NCBI RefSeq assembly: GCF_001039355.2
Contig: NW_019775408.1
Span: forward strand, 172,144-236,143
Source: Lingula anatina
Taxonomy: Eukaryota; Brachiopoda; Lingulata; Lingulida; Lingulidae
Length of the DNA: 64,000 bases
Direction of reading: 5' to 3'
A program made the translations under genes and the position numbers. Shown piece by piece: positions 37,692 through 49,308 of this stretch. The notes under the pieces are model-generated. The model did not search any database and had not been told where the DNA came from. It saw only the letters and a list, made by a program, of their open reading frames with translations. Each line of letters begins with the position of its first letter. Position 1 is the first letter of the stretch.

Positions 37692-38704
37692 AATGTAGTT
37701 ATAGTTTTATTCCCAGTTGCGTAAAGCAAACACAAATCGAAAGGATTCAGTGTAAGATGTTCCCTTAAAAATCACATTCAGCTATTTTCCCTGGGGTAAA
37801 CGGTATTTTACTCCGACTAAACAACTTCTTATCCTCCTGGGACTCTCACAACTCTGTAATAATCTGAGAAAAATTAAAAATTCCTTAGCCCAAGTTTTTG
37901 CATAACATGCCTTTATAAAGTGATGGGTGCATGCTGCAAAAGTACCGAATAATTGATAAGTAAAAAAGGAGGAATCGTTCGTGTAGCCGAACTGTAACTA
38001 AATATAGATTGCACATGCAATGTCGCCATCTTTCGCATCTGATAATAATTTCACTCGCGCAACTGGACTATATCCCATTGAAAAGCTTTGAAATCACTAA
38101 AGATGAGGAGGCGTTCAAAGAAATAGCATTTTCATAGATATCAAGGGGAGGATGGCGAACTATTTGAAAAGGAAAGGTTAATCCAATTGTTCGCGGTCCG
38201 CACATAATCTTTAAGAGCATGCTACATGTAGTTTGCCATATTACAGAACAAAAAGATATTTGAATATTGTACGGCGGGCGAAGCGGTATCGAAGGTCACA
38301 ATATCTAAAGAGGCATTAGAGCGAACTGAACATGAACTCTTTATCTCGGGCACAAAAATGATACCGGGCAAGATAAGAAAACGAACAATAAAATAACAGT
38401 TGAATTACAATTAATAATATTATATAGCATGCGATTTATCTATTTTTTAGAACAATTGTATTTGTCCTTTTTGCGGCTAACCTTTGTACCTGGAAGTTTA
38501 AAAAGTAGCCAAAATGAAATTTAAAGGAGCCTGTGAAGGATATAAGAACTACGTACATATTTCATCAGAAGAGAACAGAAAAAAATACGTTAAAGACGAG
38601 ATGGACGTGTTCACCATGTGTATATTGACACTGCTCTATACTATGCATGTGCAAAATTGACGTTCAGAACCAGCCAAGAACATTGCTCAAACTACGACAA
38701 AGTC

Positions 38705-38876
38705 CCGGTGGGACAGGAATGGAAGTCCGCTAGGAACTGTAGTCGGTTCCCCATTACTTTGTAAAGGTGATTTTCGTCCCATGTAATAACCCAATTACTC
38801 CAACTAACCCCAACCTGTACAAATCATACGGGATCCAAGACTTTCATTCTTAGGACTACCATTCCTGTCATACCGG
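38705..38876. mobile_element. 172-bp MITE, family A (solo copy)
   Basis: Terminal inverted repeats of about 24 bases run CCGGTGGGACAGGAATGGAA at the left and, inverted, CCGGTATGACAGGAATGGTA at the right. The interior (GCTAGGAACTGTAGTC, CTAACCCCAACCTGTAC) matches the element at 46184-46588. Confidence 0.75.
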
Positions 38877-40619
38877 CGCAATTTTTGGTGTGATTGTTCA
38901 TTATCATGCCCATTTCCCTTGCAATTTGATTGTGAAAACAAATTGCCAAAAGGGAATTTTCTTCTTGAAACAGGCTACACGTTTCACATCGATATTGCAT
39001 ATGAAAAGACTGTATGTATGCGACGACAGAATTGTTTGTATACGCACTTGCAGGCAAAGACTTCGCCTTACGACGAGAGCGAAATATTTTATCTTCTGTA
39101 AAGTTTGAAATGCGCTTGGGAATGAATTTTTCAGTAAATGCACCACTTCACGCTTGGGTAGAGGGACGAAACCCATTTACAATTAGAAACAAGCAAAATG
39201 TGTTAATATTCAATAGATACTCAAATAAATGAACCTAATGATATAACGTCAAATTTCAACGTTTTTTTAATTACAACAAGAGAATGATACCCAATTTTTT
39301 TAGCACCCCCCCTCCCTCTCTCTCCTCTGTAAAGATAGCGGTTAATTTCATACTTCGTAACTTGTTAAAATGCATCATCATTAAAAACGATTATTCACTA
39401 GACCTTTTAGAAGTTCCCATACGACTAAGCAAAGGATTATAATACTTTCGTAACATTACAGAGTCGCTACCGCTGTGTCGTGACACTAAGGTATTGTTTT
39501 TATTTTGGTACCCGTGCGTACGAAGCACAGTCCACTATGGAAACACATAACAATCAAGAGTGTTCAGAACCTCAAGTAATTGCATTTTCCTGTTCTCTGT
39601 CATTTACAATGGAGAAAAAAAAACGCGATAACCACAAAGGAAGAAAATGCAAATTGTTTTGCCTTTTGAGTTATGCCGAAGATAATGGGGCTCTTGTTAA
39701 ACGATTAGTATTACTTTTAAGGAAATTGTTGATGCTGCATTCCCTTTTTTACACTTGTCAATGTGTCAGTCAATAGAGGGAGCACATTTTAAGTCAACGA
39801 GGGGGTGGGGGTGGGGGCTAGGGGTAAAGAATTAAAATTATATTCGCAACATCAGCTGAATGCTTGTTAGATGTAAACCCACCCGTCTCTAAAGTTTGAA
39901 ACCAGACGACTAAATTGCTTTTTCAGGGGCATGTTGATATACAATAAGACTTATGCACTTAAAGTTTTCCTCTTTTGATTTCTTGTTTCCCAATCCCTCT
40001 AAAAACGCTCTTGAGAACAATGTCGCATCAGTTTAGAACTTTTTTCTGAAACATACCCAAGGGACCTGGGATGAATCGCATTTCGTGCAGAAAAACACCT
40101 GCGACGCGGACAAATTAATGCGGAACTGGAAATAGATGCACCGTTTCCATGCGTGATGGCAACGCCCCCTTTTTTATTTTGTTTATTTTCATAACTTTCA
40201 CTATCATGAGAAAAGGCAATCTCGTGCCTTTGTCAACATGTTACTGAAAATACAAATAAATTATTTTCGGGAGTAATCACGTTTAAAAAGCACTTTGGAA
40301 ATAGTAAAAAAAGTAAATGGGAAGTGCACATGTATTTTACCAGTAAGTTACATTGTAGAATATTTTTACTTATAACTTTAATAGCAATCGTTATCTGTCC
40401 ATTCTATTTTGATAACTAGCCGTCCCAGGTGCAGGTGCTTTTCCTTACTTTTTAATCATTTATTTATTTTTCTGCTTCCAATTAGTAAAAACGATAGATA
40501 TTATTGCCATCCATGGAAGATATTATTGACTCTATTATTTGTTTGCTCTAAAATATATTGAGTGAAATGGGAATGGAAAACACTGACGTTGACTCGATCT
40601 GTTGGAGGAGTTGCAGTCA

Positions 40620-40623
40620 CACA

Positions 40624-40654
<31 letters not shown>

Positions 40655-40662
40655 GCGCGCGC
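40620..40662. repeat. (AC)n(GC)n alternating tract
   Basis: About 20 bases of AC repeat run directly into about 22 bases of GC repeat, an uninterrupted alternating purine-pyrimidine stretch of the kind that can form Z-DNA. It lies about 240 bases upstream of the TATA box at 40900. Confidence 0.9.
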
Positions 40663-40899
40663 TGGATGAAGTCCAACTGCTATTGTTCAGTTTAACTCCC
40701 CCCCCTTCAGAATATTTTCAAAAGATGTTTTTTTTTAATTTCTAAAACCCATTATTGTGAAATCAAACGGGTTTATAGGGGAAAACCCGTTTTTCATCTT
40801 TGTAATGTACGTGTCGTCTGCATCAAGCCATCGTGCACACTGTGTAATAAGTCAAATTGAAATGGAGGTAAAGCACGTACCCGAATGAAGTGCAGTGCC

Positions 40900-40906
40900 T
40901 ATAAAA
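40900..40906 (+). promoter_or_regulatory. TATA box of the alanine-rich secreted protein gene
   Basis: TATAAAA sits 74 bases upstream of the ATG. A start site near 40930 (CTTCACTCACAG) would be at the normal distance. Confidence 0.65.
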
Positions 40907-40973
40907 GTCTCCAGAAAGCTTCCTTAACTTCACTCACAGTTTGAGACACCGGCAGACAAGTCCAACCTTCAAG

Positions 40974-41848
40974 ATGATGAAATTGGTCGTTCTCGCTCTT
41001 TGCCTTGTGGCTGCACATGCCTTCGTAAAAGCCCCATACGGCTATTACGGGTAAGTGGGTATTTTTAAACTTTTTTTTTGGTCTTCGGTTCTAATTCATC
41101 ATGGTTGTTGTAATAATAGAAGTCTGATTAAGACTCTCCAACCAAGGCATCAGTATTGATTCGTTTGATTGGATGGATGTGATCAAGACCAAATTTGGTA
41201 ATATACAGATAAGTTAACTTTAATCAGTCGAATATTATCACAGGTTATCACAGATTTTTTTGTATTTTGTTTCTAAAGTGTTTGTCAAAAAAGTAACATA
41301 TGGGGAGACCTTTGTGTAAAATAAGAGGAAAATAGGCCTACTCCTTAAAGGATGCGTCTTTCTCTCTTTAGATCGTTTTAGGAGGTGAATTGGTTTCTCA
41401 AGTGTGTGATTTAACACTTATAGCCAACAGTAATTATCTAAGAAATTCACAAACTCTCAAAAGACACAAATTTGGCAGTATTTACCAGGAAGGTAGTGAG
41501 CATTGCATGCAGTTTGTATAACGTCACTAGTAATAAGGTTTTGTTAATTTCAGAGCCGCCGCTGCCGCCCGTGCCGCCGCTGCTCAACGTGCTGCTGATG
41601 CCGCCGCTGCCGCCCGTGCTGCCGCTGCCGCTCGTGCTGCCGCTGCTGCTCGTGCTGCCGCTGCTGCTCAGGCTGCTGCTGCCGCCCGTGCTGCCGCCGC
41701 TCAACGTGCTGCCGCTGCCCAAGCTGCCGCTAAGGCCGATGCCGCCGCAGCTGCCCGTGCTGCTGCTGCTGCTGCAGCTGCCGCTGTCGTCCATCCCGTT
41801 TACAAGGCTCCACTCTACGCACCTTACTACTACGGCAAGAAGTATTAA
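40974..41848 (+). CDS. Secreted alanine/arginine-rich protein, silk- or shell-matrix-like
   Basis: Two coding exons, 40974-41050 and 41554-41848, join in frame to 123 residues; a third, untranslated exon starts at 42779. Residues 1-16 (MMKLVVLALCLVAAHA) are a signal peptide. A short Tyr-rich piece (FVKAPYGYYG) follows, then about 75 residues almost only of Ala with Arg, Gln or Asp about every 5-6 residues (units such as AAAAAR, AAAAQR). The end is HPVYKAPLYAPYYYGKKY. The two ends share the K-A-P-x-Y/YYYG signature. Poly-alanine blocks with Tyr-rich ends are typical of structural extracellular proteins (silks, byssal and shell matrix proteins such as shematrin-type ends), so mantle, shell or adhesive use is inferred. 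Codons are nearly all GCC/GCT, which makes the exon strongly GC-rich against its AT-rich surroundings. Confidence 0.82.
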
Positions 41849-42262
41849 AGTAACAAATCCAGGTAGGATTTAAGATACGAGTAAGCCATATTAAGTGGAT
41901 CATATATACAGATTACCTCACCATTTAGATACTTCTTTCAAAATATACTTTTTGAGCACACCTTGCTGGTGCATCTCAAACAATTTAATACCTTAATTCA
42001 CTCAGGTACTTTTCAAATTAAGCGGTATATTTTGGAGCCACAATTTGCATCGGTACAATTTGAAAAAGGCCAAACATGTAAATTGTACCACGGGAAGATT
42101 TACTCCCTTACACACGTTCTTCACATATTCGATTTCTGCTGTTTAGTCAAGTTCTTTACTTGGCAGTGTCGATCGCGGAGGCTCCGATTAGGTGTCTTTC
42201 TCACGTTATGAGGATTTTAATAAATTGCCGTCCCTCTAAGTTAACCGGTACAAACTGTATCA

Positions 42263-42523
42263 CTAAGGACTTATTCCCAATCAAACTATCGTTCCACGTA
42301 GATCGATCCAACTATGCCGGGACTCTCGCTGAACGCGATCAGATAAACAGATTAACAGATTAACCCGTTCATCTGGCGTTGAGTGGAATACAGAAAAGTT
42401 GGTGATTATGCAAGTGCGTTGAAAACTACTGGAGGCGTGTTCATCTGTTAATCTGATTGCATTCAGCGACGGTCCATGTGGAGTTGGATCGATCTACCTA
42501 GAACGATGGGAATGAAACCTAAG
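42263..42523. mobile_element. Hairpin MITE, CTTAGG/GATCGATC family, copy 1
   Basis: Imperfect inverted repeats of about 45 bases run from CTAAGGACTTATTCCCAAT to ATGGGAATGAAACCTAAG, each holding TAGATCGATCCAAC or its complement. The copy lies in the second intron of the alanine-rich gene. Confidence 0.65.
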
Positions 42524-42778
42524 TATACCGCTCCATGTGGGAAGCAACTTTGGGCCTTTTTCACATATCAAATCAGTCCGGGAGTGGGGCAATCTTATAC
42601 GTATATGCAATGGACGAAACTTTAAAGATATACATGTACATTCCTTCAAATTAGGAACTAAGTTCACTGATAAACAAGAGAGTCTTCGCAATTTTGAGCT
42701 ATTAATTTGATCTTTATGTGGACATTTATGTGTCGGGCCTAAATCAATTATTACCTATTAGCATTCTTTTTGTTTCAG

Positions 42779-42935
42779 GTTATATATTCCGAGCCTTGCA
42801 CTAGTAGCAGTACTGAAAAACAAACATAGAAATGGGACCAAGGACAAGAACCTTTGATGCAGGTTTTCTACTTCATTTGAACTGAATTTTTTGGTATATT
42901 GACTTACAAAATAAAACATGTAATATGAGATATTC
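42779..42935 (+). other. 3' UTR exon of the alanine-rich gene
   Basis: The second exon continues 14 bases past the stop codon to a donor (CCAG/GTAGG at 41862). The acceptor TTTTTGTTTCAG ends at 42778, and AATAAA at 42910-42915 is a fitting polyadenylation signal. The 3' limit is estimated. Confidence 0.6.
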
Positions 42936-43402
42936 TTGGATATTCGTTGTTTAATTCGTAATGATGACTACGTTTGGGGAAACATGATGTAAAAAAGCAA
43001 TGCTCTTTCGTCGGATTTAGATTTACAGGTCTTCTGAAAATACATTTTTATTTCAAAATATATAGTACAATTACAAGTTTGCAAATTTGAAAACACACCC
43101 ACTGTGTGATCTGTGTAGTATATGTGCAAAAAGTTTTCTAATAATTCATAAACACTAAAAAGAGTTTTATTCATGTAGATCCATAAAATATTTTAGTTTG
43201 GTGACTGCTACTTTCTGTATTACCATAAGTGATCCACTGTAATTATTAGGACTTCAAAAACAAAACAGAATCCTCGAGTTTTTAAAGTGTTCCGATATGC
43301 CATCTTTAGCCCAAGTCTGAGATTTCTTGAGCAATTATTGAGTAACGTTTCTGCACCCGTCACGACAATATAAAAATTCAAAGACAACAACAGAAAATGT
43401 TG
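42936..43402. other. Gap between convergent genes
   Basis: Contains the 3' UTR of the guanylate cyclase gene on the minus strand; AATAAA signals on that strand lie near 43046 and at 43166-43171. The two genes end within roughly 100-250 bases of each other. Confidence 0.5.
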
Positions 43403-46400
43403 TCAGATAATCGTGCACGTTCTGCTCTCGTTTTGACGCGAACCTGTCCGATCATTTTGGTCACTGGACATGCGATGTGAGTCCACCCATTTCAAGGAGG
43501 CATTCGGTTCTGCCAAATTAGTGTCCAGCGTTCCTCCCCGAACCGTCGTGTTGTTATCCTTCATCAACTCCAGGCGGACCTCGCCATTTCGACCAATGAG
43601 GAAAAACGTAACCATTTCGCCCTTGCCTTTTATTTCTATGAGACCGCGTTCTTCGAAAATGTACGGTTTGTTGTCAAGTTTTCTGAAAACGTAATGTAAA
43701 ATATTATCTCGCCTGGCATCATACGTAAAAAAACACGCAAAACTGACCCAATAAATCTCGAGTCACTGTATCTGGATTAAATGTCAACTTTTTTATAAAG
43801 CAAATGCAATCCATTCTCAGTTTGGAGATATTTTTGTGGTAGTAGGCCTAATTTTAAGGTCATGTTACTTTTTTCACCTGATGCTTAATTGGCATAATAA
43901 TAGTTATTACGTTAAGGGAATTTGAATGAAAAAGTCAATTTTATCTTTGATGATATAGTTTGATTATAACCTCTAGTATAGTGATGGTACACAAGTAAAT
44001 CGTTTTTAAAGAGACTGGTCGTGTTTTTTTTTTTTTTTTAACCCGAGGCCTGACTTTTGGACCTTCATCAAAGTGACTCCAACGATGACAACGAAAAGCA
44101 AGTCACGTGACCAATCTTCTATGATGAAGCCTCTTTAAAAAATTATGTTTAACCATAATCTTATCATGTCCTAAGTATTCAAAGAGAATATTTACTCTCT
44201 AGCAGAAGGGCTGACGTGTATTTTCCCGGGGACTCCGTGGCTCTCCATCCGTGATGCCGTGTTGACCGTGTCTCCAAACAGACAGTACCTTGGCATCTTC
44301 TTCCCAACCACGCCTGCCACTACCCCACCCAAATGCATGCCCACGCGAATCTAAAACAAAATGTGTGACAGGATCATTATTTCGTGACAATAATATGTAA
44401 TTAATATAAAATATCAACCAATTATGTGAAATTCAAAAAATAAAATATATGGAGGTGTCTTAACTGTGGACACTGAAGTGTTGCAGTGAAAATTATTCTG
44501 CATTCAGCCGTTGTTTGAAAAAAAAAAGGATTCTTGTTACTTTGGACGAAAAGTGTGCATTTTTAGCATAAAAGGGTTTGTTTCTAAGCAAAGAGGACTC
44601 TTCTCAGGACTGTACACAAAATTGTATTCCATCATATACGCTACGGCATACCCTGCCCCCCCTTCTCTCATAACCATATATGTAGACTTGACCTCAAACT
44701 TAGAACCCATTCCCATTGAAACTGTTTGTCTACGCCTTCTCTTGTTTCCAACGTATTCGTATAATAACCAGCTTTTCTGCATTCTACCCAACGCCAGGAG
44801 TAGGCGAGTAAATCTTTTGCTTTCAGCGAGGATCCCTCGGAGTTGGATCGATCCGTGTAGACCGACAGTTTCAATGGGACTGAGCCCTAAGTGTTACTGG
44901 AGTGTTGGACACTCAAATTTAGTCGCATAAAGCAGTCGTCATGACTTTCTGGGCTCAGAGTTGACCTTTATGTCCATTTTAGAGGAAAGACGGACCGGAG
45001 CCGTCACCATTTAATGATTTTTATGTAGTGCACTGTGTATTTATAACATACAATAGCATACTGTACACACGAACAATAAGTCTTTTTTATTTGCCCAAGC
45101 TATATATCGGGTCAATTATCGGATGCTCCAACGCTAATTCCACAGATGAAGAAAACGGAAAAATACTTGCACGAAAATGTCCTTGTAAAATTAGTAAAAT
45201 AGTAAGACTGTCACTAGTAATATTGATACAAAGCATCAATTTCAGGGATACTTCTGAAAACAACTGGCATATTCGCCACATAAAGAAGGGCGCATGGCAC
45301 GTCTCTCTCTCTCTCTCTCTCTTTTCCCCGCCCACAAGAGCCTTTCCTACCTGCAATGGTCGTCCAGTGGCCGGGCTGATCACCTCCCCAGCAGCCTCCA
45401 CCATATCTAGCGCCATGTTGGCTATCCTCTCAGCATGGTCAGGAACAGAGTCCGGCACTCCGGCCACCACCATGTACGCGTCACCAATCGTTTCCACCTA
45501 CCATCAAAGTAAAGCAAATAAACTTTTTTGTTAATAGTAATCCCCAGGGGTGGGTTTCCTAAAATATCTTAAGCTCTAAAATTGTTCTGAACATTAAGAA
45601 TAATAATTGCAATGATTGCTACCAATTTTTAATAATATACTTCTGTGGGTATTCAAAAAATGAGACCAGCACTGATCAACTTGCAAATTGATTTCCTAAT
45701 CGTGTTGGTCGTTTGACAACTGACCTTGTACACGCCGTGTTTGCTGGTCAACGCATCAAACCGCGAGTACAGCTCATTCAACATTTCCACTATACTGATG
45801 GGTGCACACGCAGCAGCAATGTTTGTGAAAGTGACGATATCACTAAACAGGATTGTGACTTCGCTGAACTTTTCTGAATTGATATGAGAAAAAACAACTA
45901 AATAACCTTTCATTTATCTTGTGTGGTTGCCAATTAAATATCCATTAAGAAGGCAATTCATATTACTGAACAAGCGACAAGAAAGATGTGGCAAATATCT
46001 AGTGCTAATACTTACTTTATTTAAGCAAACCATTTGTCTTGAAATAATGTAGACCAAATTTAGGGTCTGTATGTTTAGAACAAAAAAGTTCCGGTCTAGT
46101 CTAAAAGTAACAGGTCTGAAGAGACTAATGACTTTAAGAGCCACAAGGACCTATGCACAATTCATCTCTTACAGTAAGATGTGCAGGTGTGACGGGAATG
46201 GTAGTCCGCTAGGAGCCGTAGTCCTTCCCCCATTATTTTGTACAGTTGACATTAATACCATACACTAACCCCAAGGTACCGACTGAGCCTAACCTGTACT
46301 AATCATATGGGGCCCCGGACTTCCATTCCTAAGACCCCATTTCCATAGATTTTAGATCGATCTATCCCTGTGGGGAGTCTCACTAGATTACTGTCAGCTT

Positions 46401-49276
46401 AGCCGGCTTAAGCGTCTGTCCCGCCTACTGAAAGCTGTAAGGGGGTAATTAACCATGGTGCGCGCTCGGCTGACTGCAATTTAGCGTGAACCCCCAGGGA
46501 GTTAGGTCGATCTTAATCTTAATCTTAATCTCTGGATCGATCTAAATCTCTGGGAATACACCCTAAGACTACCATTCCTGTCACACCGAACTCAACAAAT
46601 CTTACATGGAGACATACCGGCCTCGACGGTTCTACCTTCCCTAAGTTGATCAGCTACCTTCCTTGGCAACATTTGGTATAACAAGGAGTCTGTCTTCTGT
46701 TTCTCTCTGTTTAAAGCCGTGGCCGTGCGCTTTAACTCTGCCGTTGTTTCGTCAAGTTTTTTACTGCAATATGGCATGGTTCAATTATTGGTAATTTTGG
46801 TTTCATTTAAACGAGCACGCGTGCCAAATTAAATAAAGCAGTTACATTTTACTGTACGTGAGGTTATCTTCTGTCACCTCTGCCATACACAGTTCAGTGT
46901 AGACTGTACATGCATGTAAATAAATTAAACCTTAATGCCAAGGAAAAAATGAAAGGAAATTGTACATTTGTGAAAATGATTTTGATTTTTTGAGGTTTCG
47001 CCAAATTAGGAGTCACATGACAAATCTTAGAGGCATTACACTGGGTTTATTCATAATATGGCAACTGAGTTATAGTATTGAAATTATTGATACATTAAGT
47101 AGTAATATCTTCAATATATAGGCAAACTTGATCGAATGTCAATCGCGAACTACACCAGCAGCCATTGTGACTTGTGGACTAGTTACCCCTCAAGGTCACC
47201 CCCATCTTTACCTAATTTCTATCTCGGCAATCCTCTGTTGGTTAAGCAGTATCAACTCCCTGGTGACGTCATACAGGGGGATGTCCGATAAAAAGATGTT
47301 GCGTTCCATCAGCTCGGTCAAGCTGGTCAGCCTTGGAGAGCAGATGAACATTATGTGACCAACGCTCTGGTCTAGGAGGATCATCTGACCTGAAATCACG
47401 TGACCTTTTAATTGGGATTTGTAGTTTCAACATAATTGTGTAAATTGTGCACGAGTTTTTGATACACTTTTGTTTGGTATTCTTTGATATGTATGCTTAT
47501 TTCCCTAATAGATTCAAAGAGGAAAAGCGCATATCGTGCATTTTTGCACGGCGAAAAACTTCCATTTTTTTTACCAATTTCAAAACCCAATAACAATTCG
47601 TTCTGATAAAATTGCCGCGTGGCGATTACTCCAAGCAGATCGCGATACTAGCAAGGTCAACATACATGTACCATTACCAAAAATAAGTAACTAAACTCTA
47701 AAATCAAGTATGGCCTAAAATCAAGTAATACGACTCACCTTTAATAGGAAAAGCCTTACTTCTCAAGGGAACGACCGCTTTTCCATTTGTCACCTCACCG
47801 CACATACTTTCCTTTATTTGTAAAATAAAATTTGCGTTTATAAAACGTATGATATTTTCAGAAGTCAGGGGCATCCGTGGATGCACGAGTTCAAAATAGT
47901 CGTGCAATTTACCACCTGGTTTCATCAAATCTGGACAAATTTTCTGCATTTGAACTCCACTCTGTAATATGGTCATGGTGCCATCAAAAACCACGTGGTA
48001 AGGCAAGGCTTTACAGAAACTGGACGGATCTATGTGTATGCGTCTTGGGAATTTTGGAACAAAACTTCTGAGTGATTTTTCTTTCTGAGTAAGAGCCAAT
48101 TCTCGGCATTTTGATTCGTCTTCTTTCTCCGCTTGGTCCGTTACTTTCACCCTGAAGACCACATGGTCCTGGCTGTTTTCTTCCATGGGATTGTCGTCCG
48201 TTTTACTTATGACTTCGAGGGTGCAATCAGAGTTAAAGAGATGTTTACCAACAGCTCGTACTAAACCTGAAATTAAAGGCAAGGTTATTCAAGTGTGCTT
48301 AAATAATTGGGTGTATGGGTTGGGTTGTAAGGCAATAAATATATATATTATTTGATAAGATACTAGAACTGACCAAGTAATTTTATACATAACTTTCAAG
48401 AAAAAAACGTGTGGAACAGTTTACTAAGTTCCCTTTAGAAGAGAGAGAGAACGAGAGAGAGAGAGAGAATTTGTCTTTAAGATAATGCAAATACTTCAAA
48501 TAATGAAAATTAGCATAGTTTCACCTATTACGATAGGATAGAGACCCTTGCGACGGGAATAATAGTGAAGAATCAGAGTGTCCTCTCCTGAATTTGCTTC
48601 GCATCTGTAATGCCAAAAGTATACAAGATAAATGTAAATACAAATACAGGCTAGAAACAAGTATTGGCTAAAAAGAGTATTCAAATGTCTTGCTCTCGTG
48701 AGGGTGTCATGGCGTTTATGTCCAAATGAAGCGTGTCTTATAAATGCTAAGGCGCTTATTGAAACCAACCCATCTGTGTAACAGTGTAATATCTAGCATC
48801 ACGTATAATAGGGAAACGCGTGATTAATAAACTAGTGTTAATGAAAGCAATAACGGTGTGCACGAGAGAAGTTTAACGATAAGCTTAACGTAACGTCTAA
48901 CAAAAAAATCGAAACCTGAAAGATGGCGCCTCTATGTTCTTGTAAGACATGGCTAATAGGGAATGCAGCGAGTCTAGGTTCTGTATAAAACTGGGGAGGT
49001 CTTCTCCCAGCGTTCGCAGCATTTTGTCGTAACCGTTGTCCAAGCAATACTCGAAGAAATATTCGCCAAAAAGCTCCAGCACAGCTTCTAATGGAACATC
49101 TAAAAGACAAGTTGTATTGTGGTGTATCAAATATGTTGAATTATAGTTTATCAATGTACATGAATACATAAACGTGACTTATACGTAGGCCTACTTGGAT
49201 AAAACACGCTTTATTTTATCGTTGTGACCTCGAAAGATACATCTATATACTTATAGCTCCAAGCATAGTTAAACGG

Positions 49277-49308
<32 letters not shown>

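Larger units (their letters stand above)
33770..40899. other. Intergenic region, GST to alanine-rich gene
   Basis: No supported gene. Contents: the GST 3' UTR to about 33850, a G-run (35458-35470), a MITE (36023-36147), a C-run (about 37309-37320), a GC-rich patch with a YY1-like site (37500-37691), a second MITE (38705-38876) and an AC/GC tract (40620-40662). Short ORFs at 38824-39232 and 39480-39776 overlap on both strands and match nothing I know. Confidence 0.55.

Noticed and set aside
41472-41873. 133-codon plus-strand ORF of Leu/Pro repeats (LPLVLPLLL), and the minus-strand Gly/Ser ORF at 41447-41794
   Set aside because: Both are other-frame readings of the GCC/GCT-rich alanine exon, whose own frame joins a signal-peptide exon and ends in YYYGKKY.
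44511-44930. 139-codon plus-strand ORF
   Set aside because: Lies over a hairpin MITE in a cyclase intron and has no recognisable motif.
45028-45534. 168-codon plus-strand ORF
   Set aside because: Antisense to cyclase exon 45351-45497 and a CT repeat.
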